Shown in pieces: positions 50,387 to 59,170 of a stretch of 64,000 nucleotides of DNA. This stretch comes from Herbaspirillum rhizosphaerae_A. Its GTDB lineage: Bacteria; Pseudomonadota; Gammaproteobacteria; Burkholderiales; Burkholderiaceae_D. A program made the position numbers and the translations under genes. A model generated the notes under the pieces. The model was not told where the DNA came from. It saw only the letters and a list, made by a program, of their open reading frames with translations, and searched no databases. The stretch covers positions 124,001 through 188,000 of the forward strand of contig NZ_JAQQFR010000009.1 in NCBI RefSeq assembly GCF_046025915.1. The letters are read 5' to 3'. Each line of letters begins with the position of its first letter. Positions within the stretch are counted from its first letter, which is position 1.

Positions 50387-52063
50387 TCACCAGTTCCTGA
50401 AACGTTTGGGCGGGTTGTACAAGCCGCCGGAGGCGCGCACCAGATCCTTCATGTTCTTGGCCGCAAGCAGATCGCGCGTGGCGAGGCGCTTGTCAATGCC
50501 CATGTCTTCGGCGCGGCGGATAATTCCCCGGTCGCGCAGATTCTCAACCATACGCTTGTCGCGCGCCAGGCCGACCGGCGTGTAACCGGCGACGCCGCGG
50601 ATGGCTTGCTCGCGCTCTTCTTCGGTACGGCACAACAGCAGATTGGCGATGCCTTCTTCGGTCAGGATGTGCGTGACGTCGTCGCCGTAAATCATCACCG
50701 GTGGAATCGGCATCTTGGCTTGTTCGGCCAATTGCCAGGCGTCGAGTTTTTCGACAAAGGCCGGTTGCATGTGTTCACGGAAAGTTTCCACCGTTTGCAC
50801 CACCAGCTTCTGGCCGCGCGGGATGGTGTTCTTGCCGGCCCTCGCCTGCTGACCAGCTTTGAGCCATGCCGGGCTGGCGTGACGACGGCCGCGCGCATCG
50901 GCACCCATGTTGGGTGCACCGCCAAAACCGGCGATACGTCCCAGGGTTGCGGTCGACGAATTGCCCTGCAAATCGATCTGCAAGGTCGAGCCGATGAACA
51001 TGTCGCAGGCGTAGTGGCCTGCTGTTTGTGAGAACGCACGATTGCTGCGCATGGAGCCGTCCGGGCCGACGAAGAAAATATCGGGACGCGCACGAATGTA
51101 GTCTTCCATGCCCAGTTCGGAGCCGAAAGAATGCACCGATTCGACGAAGCCGGCTTCAATCGCGGGGATCAACGCCGGATGCGGATTCAAGGCCCAGTGC
51201 TTGCAAATCTTGCCGCGCAGGCCGAGCGATTCGGCATAAGTCGGCAGGATCAGCTCGATGGCAGCGGTATCGAAACCGATGCCGTGGTTGAGGCGCTGTA
51301 CTTCGTATTCTGCATAGATGCCCTTGATGGCCATCATCGCCATGAGCACCTGAATCTCAGAGATCTGCGCCGGATCACGTGTAAACAGCGGCTCGATGTA
51401 ATGCGGTGTCGGCGCCTTGGTCACAAAGCTGACCCAGTCTGCCGGAATATCGATGCGCGGCAGCACGTCGACGATTTCATTGACCTGTGCGATCACGATG
51501 CCGCTGCTGAAGGCAGTCGCTTCGACAATCGCCGGCGTGTCTTCGGTATTGGGGCCGGTGTAGAGATTGCCGTGGCGATCCGCCGCCTGCGCCGCCACCA
51601 GGGCGACGCGCGGCGTCAGGTCGACAAAATAGCGGCCGAACAATTCCAGATAGGTATGGATCGCGCCGATATTGAGTTTGCCGGCAGACGCTAGCTTGGC
51701 CAACCGACCGGCCTGCGGACCGGAGAAGGAAAAATCCAGTTTCGAGGCGATGCCTTTTTCGAAGACATCCAGATGCTCCGGCAGAGCCAGCACGGAAAAC
51801 AGCATGTGCAGGTCATGCACACGCGCCGGATCAAGCCCGGCCAACGCCTTCGACAAAAAGTCGGCCTGCTTCTGGTTGTTGCCTTCGAGGCAAACGCGAT
51901 CGCCCGATTCGATGACGGCGTACAACAAATCAGCAATGCGCGCCGCGGGCAAGAGCTTACCCTCCAGCGAATTGCCCAGCACGCTGCTTGCGCGCGCCAG
52001 GCGTTCATTGCGATTTGTTTGCCGACGATTCCAGACGTGGTCGGTCGGGGTGGCTACAGGCAT
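50387..52063 (-). CDS. mdcA: Malonate decarboxylase alpha subunit MdcA
   Basis: Acetyl-S-ACP:malonate ACP transferase (558 aa): swaps acetyl for malonyl on MdcC, starting each catalytic cycle. The CoA-transferase-like fold is conserved along its length: ESGDRVCLEGNNQKQADFLS, ELFGRYFVDLTPRVALVAAQ, RLNHGIGFDTAAIELILPTY, DLQGNSSTATLGRIAGFGGA and ending GGLYNPPKRFRNW. Usual length about 550. The ATG directly abuts the dctM stop (0 nt), so it is read with the transporter genes. Confidence 0.96.
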   Translation of the reverse strand: MPVATPTDHVWNRRQTNRNERLARASSVLGNSLEGKLLPAARIADLLYAVIESGDRVCLEGNNQKQADFLSKALAGLDPARVHDLHMLFSVLALPEHLDVFEKGIASKLDFSFSGPQAGRLAKLASAGKLNIGAIHTYLELFGRYFVDLTPRVALVAAQAADRHGNLYTGPNTEDTPAIVEATAFSSGIVIAQVNEIVDVLPRIDIPADWVSFVTKAPTPHYIEPLFTRDPAQISEIQVLMAMMAIKGIYAEYEVQRLNHGIGFDTAAIELILPTYAESLGLRGKICKHWALNPHPALIPAIEAGFVESVHSFGSELGMEDYIRARPDIFFVGPDGSMRSNRAFSQTAGHYACDMFIGSTLQIDLQGNSSTATLGRIAGFGGAPNMGADARGRRHASPAWLKAGQQARAGKNTIPRGQKLVVQTVETFREHMQPAFVEKLDAWQLAEQAKMPIPPVMIYGDDVTHILTEEGIANLLLCRTEEEREQAIRGVAGYTPVGLARDKRMVENLRDRGIIRRAEDMGIDKRLATRDLLAAKNMKDLVRASGGLYNPPKRFRNW

Positions 52064-53413
52064 TTACTTCACTCCCATGAGGATATTGGGCAAGCCGGTG
52101 GCAATACCCGGAAAGAAACACAACAGAATCACCGCCAGGAACATCAGCGCCAGGAAAGGAATCGTACCCTTGATGACTTCCGACAAGGGGATGTCGGGTG
52201 CGATGTTCTTAATGACGAACAGGTTCAAACCCACCGGTGGATGGATCAGGCCCATTTCCATCACCACGGTCATGACGATACCGAACCAGATCAGATCAAA
52301 CCCGGCTTCGCGCAAGGGCGGCAGGATGATCGGTGCCGTCATCAGGATGATCGATACCGGCGGCAGGAAGAAACCGAGCACGATCACCATCAGCAGGATC
52401 ACCGCCAGCAGCAGCCATTTCGACAGATGCATGTCCACCACCCACTGCGCCGCCGACTGGCTGATGTGCAGGTAACTCATCACATAGGAATACAGCAGCG
52501 ACATGCCGATGATCAGCAGCAGCATGCCCGATTCCTTGATGGTCGAGTTGAGGAAAGGCACCAGCTCGCGCGGCTTGTAGATGCGGTAGACGACAGCGAT
52601 CAGCACGATAGCGAGCAAGGCGCCCAGACCGGCAGTTTCCGACGGTGTGGCAAAGCCACCGTACAAGGCTACCATCACGCCGATCAGCAAGATCAGGAAA
52701 GGCAGCACGCGCGGCAGCATCTCCACCTTTTGCGCCAGCGTGAAATGCTCGTCATCCAGGTAAGCCGATTTGGCGCCGCCACCGGTATAGATGGCATGCG
52801 CCATCTTGTACTCCTTGCGTGCACGGAACACGGCATAACCGGCGAACAGAATCACCAGCAACACGCCCGGCCCGATGCCTGCGAGGAACAAGCGTCCCAG
52901 CGATTGCTCCGCCGCCACCGCGTACAAAATCATGGTGATCGACGGTGGCAGCAGAATCCCCAGCGTACCGCCCGCAGCGATGATGCCTGCTGCAAATCCC
53001 GGTGAATAACCGCGACGGCGCATTTCAGGAATACCGGCGGAGCCGATGGCCGAGCATGTTGCCGGCGACGAACCTGCCATTGCCGCAAACAAGGCGCAGG
53101 CAAACACGTTGGCAATGCCGAGGCCGCCCGGTACGCGATTCAACCAGGCGTGGATGGCCGAGTATAAATCCTTACCAGCCGGCGATTTGCCGATGGCCGC
53201 CCCCTTGAGGATGAACAGCGGAATCGACAGCAAGGTGATCGATGCAATCTCTTCGTAGACGTTTTGCGTCACGGTATCCAGCGAGGATGCCGGCATGAAA
53301 AAATACATGAACGACGTCGCCACCACGCCAAGCGCAAAAGCGATCGGCATGCCGGAACACATCACGAGGATGGTGACGATCCCATACAGGGAACCGAGAA
53401 CCAATGGTGTCAT
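52064..53413 (-). CDS. TRAP transporter large permease DctM, probable malonate uptake
   Basis: Large membrane subunit (449 aa) of a TRAP transporter; about 12 hydrophobic segments. AMAGSSPATCSAIGSAGIPE (about 110-129) and GIIAAGGTLGILLPPSITMI (about 148-167), plus FFLPPVSIILMTAPIILPPL later, are typical of DctM. The ATG at 53413 gives a 4-nt overlap with dctQ; the longer in-frame extension lies within dctQ and is a shadow. Position within the mdc operon makes malonate the likely substrate. Confidence 0.93.
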   Translation of the reverse strand: MTPLVLGSLYGIVTILVMCSGMPIAFALGVVATSFMYFFMPASSLDTVTQNVYEEIASITLLSIPLFILKGAAIGKSPAGKDLYSAIHAWLNRVPGGLGIANVFACALFAAMAGSSPATCSAIGSAGIPEMRRRGYSPGFAAGIIAAGGTLGILLPPSITMILYAVAAEQSLGRLFLAGIGPGVLLVILFAGYAVFRARKEYKMAHAIYTGGGAKSAYLDDEHFTLAQKVEMLPRVLPFLILLIGVMVALYGGFATPSETAGLGALLAIVLIAVVYRIYKPRELVPFLNSTIKESGMLLLIIGMSLLYSYVMSYLHISQSAAQWVVDMHLSKWLLLAVILLMVIVLGFFLPPVSIILMTAPIILPPLREAGFDLIWFGIVMTVVMEMGLIHPPVGLNLFVIKNIAPDIPLSEVIKGTIPFLALMFLAVILLCFFPGIATGLPNILMGVK

Positions 53414-53973
53414 GCTGCCTCCTTCGCTGGAACAGTTCCTGTGATGCGAGTCAGCACTTGCACCAGCAATTGCAGCGTGAGCATGGTCATGCCCAGCGCC
53501 ATCATCGAGTACGGAATCCACAGCGGCGGCGCGAAGGTCGACGAGGTGGTTTGGCCGTCCACCCAGGCTTCGTGAAACAGCGTCCACGATTTCCAGGCAA
53601 AGAAGGTGCAAAACACGAAGGAAATCAGATCGACGAAGAACATGCGGATCTTGTTGGCAGTCGGCGATAGAAAGCCCGCCAGCGCCTCGATGCCGATATG
53701 GCCGCGCAAGGATTGCACATACGCCGAACACAAGAAGATCACGCCGACCAGCATGAACACCGATGCCTCGTCCTGCCAGTCGGTCGGCTGATGGAAGAAA
53801 TAGCGCACCACCACCGAGTACGTCAGGATGATGGACGTCAGCATCAATGCGATCATCGCCAGGAACACCGCGAGCTTGTTGTACTTCTCAAGCCCGTGGT
53901 GCAGCCCTGCGAGCACGGCGTTGGCCGGCACGGCAGACTTGGCCTGCGGCTGCATCTCGAAGCCGTGACTCAT
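53410..53973 (-). CDS. TRAP transporter small permease DctQ
   Basis: Small membrane subunit (187 aa) with four hydrophobic segments (about 35-55, 70-90, 105-125, 145-168). VVVRYFFHQPTDWQDEASVF (about 50-69) is the DctQ signature region. It forms a complex with DctM. Overlaps dctP and dctM by 4 nt on each side. The role follows from dctM and dctP. Confidence 0.93.
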   Translation of the reverse strand: MSHGFEMQPQAKSAVPANAVLAGLHHGLEKYNKLAVFLAMIALMLTSIILTYSVVVRYFFHQPTDWQDEASVFMLVGVIFLCSAYVQSLRGHIGIEALAGFLSPTANKIRMFFVDLISFVFCTFFAWKSWTLFHEAWVDGQTTSSTFAPPLWIPYSMMALGMTMLTLQLLVQVLTRITGTVPAKEAA

Positions 53974-54992
53974 AGGAGCTTCTCCGCCAGTTTCAGCAGA
54001 TTGGCACAGTTGGCGTTACGCGCGGCGAAGTCCTTCCATGCAGTCGCACGGGCGATGTCCTGCCACTTCTTGACGGTTGCGGCATCGAGGTCGACGACCT
54101 TGGCGCCAGCCTTTTGATACACGGCGGCGACAGCGACGTCATCAGTCTGCGCAGCCTTCAGCGCGAACTGCTCCATCTCGGCGCCGACTGCCATGATGGC
54201 GGCTTGCTGATCCTTGCTCAGTTTTTCAAACACGGACTTGGAAATCATCAGCGGTTCGAACATGTACCAATACGCTTTGTCGCGACCGGTAGTCAGCGCC
54301 TTGGCGACTTCTTCCAGGCGGAAGGACATGAAAGACGTCGATGATGTCATCGCCGCATCCATCGCGCCGGTTTGCATGGCCGCGTAGATTTCATTGGACG
54401 GCAGCGTCACGACGGCGGCGCCTGCTTCTTTCAGGATCAGATCCATTTCACGCGAACCACCGCGCACTTTCATGCCCTTGGCATCGGCAGGATCGACGAT
54501 AGGCTTGCCGCGCGAGGCGACACCGCCGGCTTGCCAGATCCAGCTGACGATCAGGATGCCCTTCTCGGCCAGGATGCGTGCGAGTTCCTTGCCGACTTCA
54601 GCATTCTTCCATGCCGAACCTTGCGCGTAAGAGGTCACCAGTCCAGGCATGAGGCCAATATTGGTTTCCGGAACTTCGCCGCCGGCGTAATTGAGCGGCA
54701 CCAGCGACAGGTCGAGCGCGCCTTTGCGCATGGCCGAGAATTGTGCATTGACCTTCATCAGCGAGGAGCCGGGATAGATCTCGAACTTGAGGCTGCCTTT
54801 GGTGCGCTTGCTGACTTCTTCAGCAAACAGGCGGGTCAGACGATCGCGGAAATCGCCTTCATTGATCGTGCCGCCGGGGAATTGATGGGAAATCTTCAGC
54901 GAGGTGGTCTGTCCCCATACCGAGGTACCGGCTGTCCACAATGGTGCTGTTGCCAGCGCTCCGATAATGCGTCTACGGGTTTGCGAAGTCAT
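53970..54992 (-). CDS. TRAP transporter substrate-binding protein DctP
   Basis: Periplasmic binding protein (340 aa). The N-terminus TRRRIIGALATAPLWTAGTS then VWGQ is a signal peptide with a twin-Arg start, so either Sec or Tat export. FEIYPGSSLMKVNAQFSAMR (about 72-91) and GMKVRGGSREMDLILKEAGA (about 173-192; Arg of the substrate carboxylate clamp region) are typical DctP stretches. First gene of the mdc operon, so it probably binds malonate or a similar dicarboxylate. The upstream region is shared with a divergent GntR gene. Confidence 0.93.
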   Translation of the reverse strand: MTSQTRRRIIGALATAPLWTAGTSVWGQTTSLKISHQFPGGTINEGDFRDRLTRLFAEEVSKRTKGSLKFEIYPGSSLMKVNAQFSAMRKGALDLSLVPLNYAGGEVPETNIGLMPGLVTSYAQGSAWKNAEVGKELARILAEKGILIVSWIWQAGGVASRGKPIVDPADAKGMKVRGGSREMDLILKEAGAAVVTLPSNEIYAAMQTGAMDAAMTSSTSFMSFRLEEVAKALTTGRDKAYWYMFEPLMISKSVFEKLSKDQQAAIMAVGAEMEQFALKAAQTDDVAVAAVYQKAGAKVVDLDAATVKKWQDIARATAWKDFAARNANCANLLKLAEKLL

Positions 54993-55182
54993 TGCTGCTC
55001 CTCCTTAAGGTGAAAGAAATACTGCTTTTAGTTGTTTAATTATTTGGTGCCGGCTGTTACTGATGCTTGCCGGCTCCATATATTGAAGGCCGGCTTGTTC
55101 TTGCCATGACGTCGCCGGGCTATGGACCTACGTTAATTTGTAGCTGCCCTGCGACGTTGTCTCTGCACTTGCTTTGTACTCT

Positions 55183-55212
55183 TTGCTTTTTTATGTATCT
55201 TTCTTGTATACA
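55183..55212 (+). promoter_or_regulatory. Promoter and candidate GntR operator TTGTATACA
   Basis: TTGCTT (55183-55188), an 18-nt spacer and TATACA (55207-55212) form a plausible promoter toward the GntR gene. The -10 lies inside TTGTATACA (55204-55212), whose core tgtatAca is palindromic and matches the T-N-G-T-x-x-A-C-N-A form bound by FadR-type GntR proteins. As I recall, the Acinetobacter malonate repressor MdcY binds a similar palindrome. A TTGACA hexamer for the opposite strand lies at 55235-55240. Confidence 0.5.
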
Positions 55213-55288
55213 CGTTCTTACAAAACAAATACATTGTCAAGCACCAGAGATGATTTAGAATTAGTTCATTGCATACTTGATATCACTT

Positions 55289-55993
55289 ATGGATACCCCA
55301 AAGAAGCGTTCCGAGACGCTACGCGAATCGATTGAAGAGCTGATCGCCGTCGGCAAGCTGACGCCCGGCCAGCATCTGGACGAAACGGTGCTGGCCGAGC
55401 AATTCGGCGTTTCCCGTACGCCAATCCGCGAAGCGCTGATTCAGCTGGCATCGATGGGCATCATCGTGATGCGGCCGCGGCGAGGTGCCATCGTGGCCGA
55501 GATCGGGCCGCAGCAACTGATAGAGATGTTTGAAGTGATGGCGGAACTGGAAGCCATGTGTGGCCGTCTGGCCGCACGGCGCATGTCGGCCGCCGAACAT
55601 GCCGCGCTGATGGAGGCACATCAGGCCTGCAAGGATGCGCGCGACGCCGCCGATCCGGATACCTATTTCTACAAGAACGAAGACTTTCACGGCCAGATCT
55701 ACGCCGGCAGCCACAACGCCTTCCTCGAAGAACAGGCGCGCGTCCTGCAACGCCGTCTGCGCCCCTACCGCCGCCTGCAACTGCGCGTGCGCGATCGCCT
55801 GAAAAGGTCTTATGACGAGCATGAAGGCGTCGTCAACGCCATCATCTCCGGCGACAGCGACCGCACGGTCGAACTGTTGCGCCAGCATGTGATGGTTCAG
55901 GGACAGCGCTTTGCCGACCTGGTGGCGTCGCTGCACCAGTTGAAGTCGACACCTGATAGCGAAAAAACGTCGCTCAGCGATGTGCTGGCGTGA
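55289..55993 (+). CDS. GntR-family (FadR-type) regulator, likely of the malonate operon
   Basis: Transcription factor (234 aa): winged helix at about 5-70 (LTPGQHLDETVLAEQFGVSR then TPIREALIQLASMG), then a helical FCD domain (about 80-215; ELEAMCGRLAARRMSAAEHA, NEDFHGQIYAGSHNAFLEEQ, with the His residues that often hold a metal). Divergent from the dctPQM-mdc operon, which it very probably represses until malonate binds, like MdcY. The ATG at 55289 was used; a TTG four codons earlier is less likely. No clear ribosome binding site, so the mRNA may be nearly leaderless. Confidence 0.9.
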   Translation: MDTPKKRSETLRESIEELIAVGKLTPGQHLDETVLAEQFGVSRTPIREALIQLASMGIIVMRPRRGAIVAEIGPQQLIEMFEVMAELEAMCGRLAARRMSAAEHAALMEAHQACKDARDAADPDTYFYKNEDFHGQIYAGSHNAFLEEQARVLQRRLRPYRRLQLRVRDRLKRSYDEHEGVVNAIISGDSDRTVELLRQHVMVQGQRFADLVASLHQLKSTPDSEKTSLSDVLA

Positions 55994-56007
55994 TGCCAGG
56001 CTAGACG

Positions 56008-56892
56008 TCAATCCAGACTGAATCCCCAAAGCACGTCCAATACGTGCTGCGTCGGCCGCTCGATGTTTTCCGCGCGGTGCGCAATGCCGAGCTGACGCCA
56101 CAAGACAGGCCGCAGAGGCCGCATCTGGATACGCGCATCCGGCAGTGAAGCGCCCTCTTCATGCGGCAGCAAGGTCGCACCATAACCCGCCGCCACCAAA
56201 CTCTTGATCGCATCGTTGTAGTTGAGCTGAATGCGCGGCACCGGCCGTTGCCCGCCCGTAGCAAACCATTCTTGCGTCAAGTGCGAAAGGCGCGTGCCTG
56301 AATCGTTGAGAATCAGCTTCTGGGCCGCAAGCCATTCCGGCGTGACACGCGCGGGACAACGCCAGTCCGCCGGCAAGAACGCCATCACCGGATCCCGCCG
56401 CCACGGCTGAACCGACAACCGCGCCATCGGCGACTGCGGCAAAGCGACCAACCCGACATCCAATGTCCCTTCATTCAAGCGTGTCAGCGTCTCTTGCGAG
56501 GTCAACACTTCGACCTGCACATCGATGCCGGGATGATCCTGTCCCAACACCTCCAGAGCTTGCGGCAGCAAATGCGCAATCGCCCCGGTCGATGCCCCCA
56601 GACGCACACGTCCGGCCAGTCCCTGCACTTGCCGCTGTACGTCCTGCAACGCTTGCTCGGCGTCCGCCAGCAAGCGGCGCGCGCGTTCGATCAAGGTCTC
56701 GCCGATCGTCGTGGGGCGCACCTGCCCGCGCTGGCGCGACAACAAGGCTGCGCCGACACGCTCTTCGAGGTCGGCGATATGGAGGCTGATCGTCGGCGGC
56801 GCCAGATGCAGCACACGCGCCGCCTCGGCGAAGGAGCCCAGATCTGCAATCGCAACCAGAGTGCGCAGCCGATCCAGATTGATTTCTCGCAT
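56008..56892 (-). CDS. LysR-family transcriptional regulator
   Basis: Regulator (294 aa) with helix-turn-helix at about 5-65 (LDRLRTLVAIADLGSFAEAA, then VLHLAPPTISLHIADLEERV) and effector domain GRVRLGASTGAIAHLLPQAL onward. Ends 14 nt from the GntR stop (convergent) and faces argC divergently, 188 nt apart, so argC or itself are likelier targets than the malonate genes. Effector unknown. Confidence 0.9.
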   Translation of the reverse strand: MREINLDRLRTLVAIADLGSFAEAARVLHLAPPTISLHIADLEERVGAALLSRQRGQVRPTTIGETLIERARRLLADAEQALQDVQRQVQGLAGRVRLGASTGAIAHLLPQALEVLGQDHPGIDVQVEVLTSQETLTRLNEGTLDVGLVALPQSPMARLSVQPWRRDPVMAFLPADWRCPARVTPEWLAAQKLILNDSGTRLSHLTQEWFATGGQRPVPRIQLNYNDAIKSLVAAGYGATLLPHEEGASLPDARIQMRPLRPVLWRQLGIAHRAENIERPTQHVLDVLWGFSLD

Positions 56893-57033
56893 ATGGCTTC
56901 CTTTATTGATCCATTAAAGATCAGAAAAACTGAATGTTATCGTTATTAAATTCAACTTTTCCTATTCTATCAATGCGCGCAAGATCAGTTCCAGCTTCTT
57001 TCGTACGTGTCTTTCCATCCTTTGCGTTTTTTG

Positions 57034-57060
57034 CTTTGCACTCTTTGTACTCTTTGTACT
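57034..57060 (+). repeat. Three tandem 9-bp repeats before argC
   Basis: ctttgcact, ctttgtact, ctttgtact in direct succession, followed by ctttctc, ending about 20 nt before the argC start and just ahead of its ribosome binding site (caaggaactcgatc). Pyrimidine-rich leader; may be simple slippage or a binding site. Confidence 0.6.
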
Positions 57061-57080
57061 CTTTCTCAAGGAACTCGATC

Positions 57081-58010
57081 ATGGCCACTCCTCTTGTCTT
57101 TATCGATGGCGACCAGGGCACTACCGGCTTGCTAATCCACGAACGCCTGCGCAACCGCAGCGATATCCAACTGATGACACTGCCGGCGGCAGAACGCAAA
57201 GACCCTCTGCGCCGTGCCGAAGCCATCAACGCCGCAGATATCGCCATCCTCTGCCTGCCTGACGCCGCGGCGAAGGAAGCCGTCTCCGCCATCGAAAATC
57301 CAGCCGTACGGGTGATCGACGCCAGTTCCGCCCATCGCACAACAGAGGGCTGGGTCTATGGCTTTCCTGAGTTGGATGCCGGACAAGCAGAACTGATCGC
57401 CGGTGCAAAACGCGTGACCAATCCCGGCTGTTACCCGACTGGTGCGATCAGCCTGTTGCGTCCTCTGATACAAGCCGGCTTGCTGCCACGCGACTACCCG
57501 ATCAATGTGCACGCGGTTTCCGGCTATTCCGGCGGCGGCCGTCCTTCCGTCGAGCAATACGAAGGCCCATCGGCGGCACAGGCGTTGGCCTTCCAGGTGT
57601 ACGGCACCGCGCTCGCGCATAAACATCCGCCTGAGATGCAACACTACACAGGGCTGACTCATCGCCCGATCTTCGTGCCTGCTTACGGTGCTTTCCGCCA
57701 GGGCATCGTGCTGACCATTCCACTGGAACTGCGTCTGCTGGCCAAGGGCGTCAAGGGAGAACAATTGCATGCGGCTCTGAACAGCCACTACGACGGCTCG
57801 CAATACGTGCGGGTGATTTCACTGGAAGAAAGCAAGACACTGACGAACCTTAATCCTCAGGCGCTCAACGGCACCAACAACATGGATCTGGGCGTGTTCA
57901 TCAATGAGGAACACGGACACGTGCTGTTGTCGGCAGTATTCGACAATCTGGGCAAGGGAGCTTCCGGCGCGGCGGTACAGAACCTGGACCTGATGCTGGC
58001 GCACGGCTGA
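57081..58010 (+). CDS. argC: N-acetyl-gamma-glutamyl-phosphate reductase, type 2
   Basis: Arginine biosynthesis enzyme (309 aa) reducing N-acetylglutamyl phosphate to the semialdehyde with NADPH. Short type-2 ArgC: VFIDGDQGTTGLLIHERLRN at the N-terminus, ADIAILCLPDAAAKEAVSAI, active-site Cys in RVTNPGCYPTGAISLLRPLI (about 115) and NVHAVSGYSGGGRPSVEQYE. The ATG at 57081 has ribosome binding site caagga; the in-frame extension upstream passes through the tandem repeats and is rejected. Stands alone, followed by a bidirectional terminator. Cytoplasmic. Confidence 0.95.
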   Translation: MATPLVFIDGDQGTTGLLIHERLRNRSDIQLMTLPAAERKDPLRRAEAINAADIAILCLPDAAAKEAVSAIENPAVRVIDASSAHRTTEGWVYGFPELDAGQAELIAGAKRVTNPGCYPTGAISLLRPLIQAGLLPRDYPINVHAVSGYSGGGRPSVEQYEGPSAAQALAFQVYGTALAHKHPPEMQHYTGLTHRPIFVPAYGAFRQGIVLTIPLELRLLAKGVKGEQLHAALNSHYDGSQYVRVISLEESKTLTNLNPQALNGTNNMDLGVFINEEHGHVLLSAVFDNLGKGASGAAVQNLDLMLAHG

Positions 58011-58028
58011 ACTGCCTCTATCCCACAA

Positions 58029-58055
58029 CAAAAAAGCCGCATGAGCGGCTTTTTT
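58029..58055. terminator. Bidirectional intrinsic terminator
   Basis: aaaaagccgc (58031-58040), loop atga, gcggcttttt (58045-58054): a GC stem flanked by A-run and T-run, working on both strands for argC and for the convergent AraC-type gene. Confidence 0.9.
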
Positions 58056-58073
58056 GACGAATAAACACCATCA

Positions 58074-59045
58074 CTAATGCGACGAAACGCTTACCTCGTT
58101 GCCATTGACATCGTTGGTGGCCGGCGCGATAGCCTGAAGTGACACTTTGCGGCCATGCTCTCTAGGCGTACATCCCATGGCGCGCTTGAATGCTTTGCCG
58201 AACGCACTTTCAGACTCGTAACCCAGCGACAAGGCGATGTTAGACGTTGACTCGCGCGAATTCTTCAGGCGATCGCCTGCCAGCAACATTCTCCAGCGCG
58301 TCAGGTATTCCATCGGCGTCGTCCCGACCGTCTGCTTGAACCGCAAGGCGAAAACCGACCTCGACATACCGGCACGCTCCGCCAGTTTCTGCAATGTCCA
58401 ATCGTTCCCGGGCTCATCGTGCATGACTCGGATCGCCGCACCCATCTGCTTGTCCGCCAGTGCAAACAGCCACCCGATCCCTTGCGTTGCGCCATCGGAG
58501 AGGTGCAGCCGCAATGCCTGCACCAGCATCATGTAGGCGAGTTGCTGTGTGATCAGCGAGCCGCCCGGTTGCGGATCGCGTACTTCGTCTCTCATGCGCT
58601 CCAGCGACCACCGCATGGCCGCCTTGTCGGACTCTTTGCGGATATGAATGATGGGCGCCAATGAACTCAGCAGAAAATCGGCATGACTTCCCGTCAGAAC
58701 AAAATGGCCGCCGACGAGATGGCAGCTTCCTGCTTTTTTCTCGACGACATCCTGATCCGAGCGCCATTTTGAGCGGTACACGCTGAAGTCGACCGGTTCG
58801 GCCGACAAATCCGTCGCCAGTCGGAACGGCGGTCCCGGCGGCAAGAGATAGCACTCCCCAGCGGTCAGCAAAACCGCTTCGGGAACTCCCTCCACCGATA
58901 ACCAGCATTGACCGGAAACCACGGCATAACACTTGATGCCGGGATGCTCCGGCCATTGGATCGCCGTCTCACCCGGGATCTCGAATCCCCCGGCGACATA
59001 ACTTCGCGGTTTGAACAGCGACAACACATCTGATAACGGATCCAT
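58074..59045 (-). CDS. AraC-family regulator with N-terminal cupin
   Basis: Transcription factor (323 aa). Residues about 1-190 form a cupin-like sensing domain (GIKCYAVVSGQCWLSVEGVP, then TAGECYLLPPGPPFRLATDL); about 210-305 hold the two helix-turn-helix motifs of AraC (LQKLAERAGMSRSVFALRFK; TVGTTPMEYLTRWRMLLAGD; SNIALSLGYESESAFGKAFK). The ATG at 59045 (MDPLSDVLSLFKPRSYVAGG) suits the AraC/cupin_6 start. Divergent from the SDR gene, 125 nt apart, which it probably activates or represses. Confidence 0.9.
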   Translation of the reverse strand: MDPLSDVLSLFKPRSYVAGGFEIPGETAIQWPEHPGIKCYAVVSGQCWLSVEGVPEAVLLTAGECYLLPPGPPFRLATDLSAEPVDFSVYRSKWRSDQDVVEKKAGSCHLVGGHFVLTGSHADFLLSSLAPIIHIRKESDKAAMRWSLERMRDEVRDPQPGGSLITQQLAYMMLVQALRLHLSDGATQGIGWLFALADKQMGAAIRVMHDEPGNDWTLQKLAERAGMSRSVFALRFKQTVGTTPMEYLTRWRMLLAGDRLKNSRESTSNIALSLGYESESAFGKAFKRAMGCTPREHGRKVSLQAIAPATNDVNGNEVSVSSH

Positions 59046-59170
59046 AGATATCCGGACGATTGAGCCAATAATACGGACTTTATCGCATTGATGGTATGGA
59101 TACAAGCGCCTATATTCAACCCCATCGGACGGCAACAAAAGTCCTCAACTGATACAAAGGTAAATTCATC

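Noticed and set aside
51773..53005. 410-codon plus-strand frame, Gln/His/Asp-rich
   Set aside because: Shadow of mdcA and dctM; its composition is that expected from the antisense of hydrophobic codons.
55168..57060. Shared ctttgtactctttg near 55171 and 57043 as a regulatory link between the malonate and argC loci
   Set aside because: Short pyrimidine-rich match that can occur by chance in 64 kb, on unrelated promoters.
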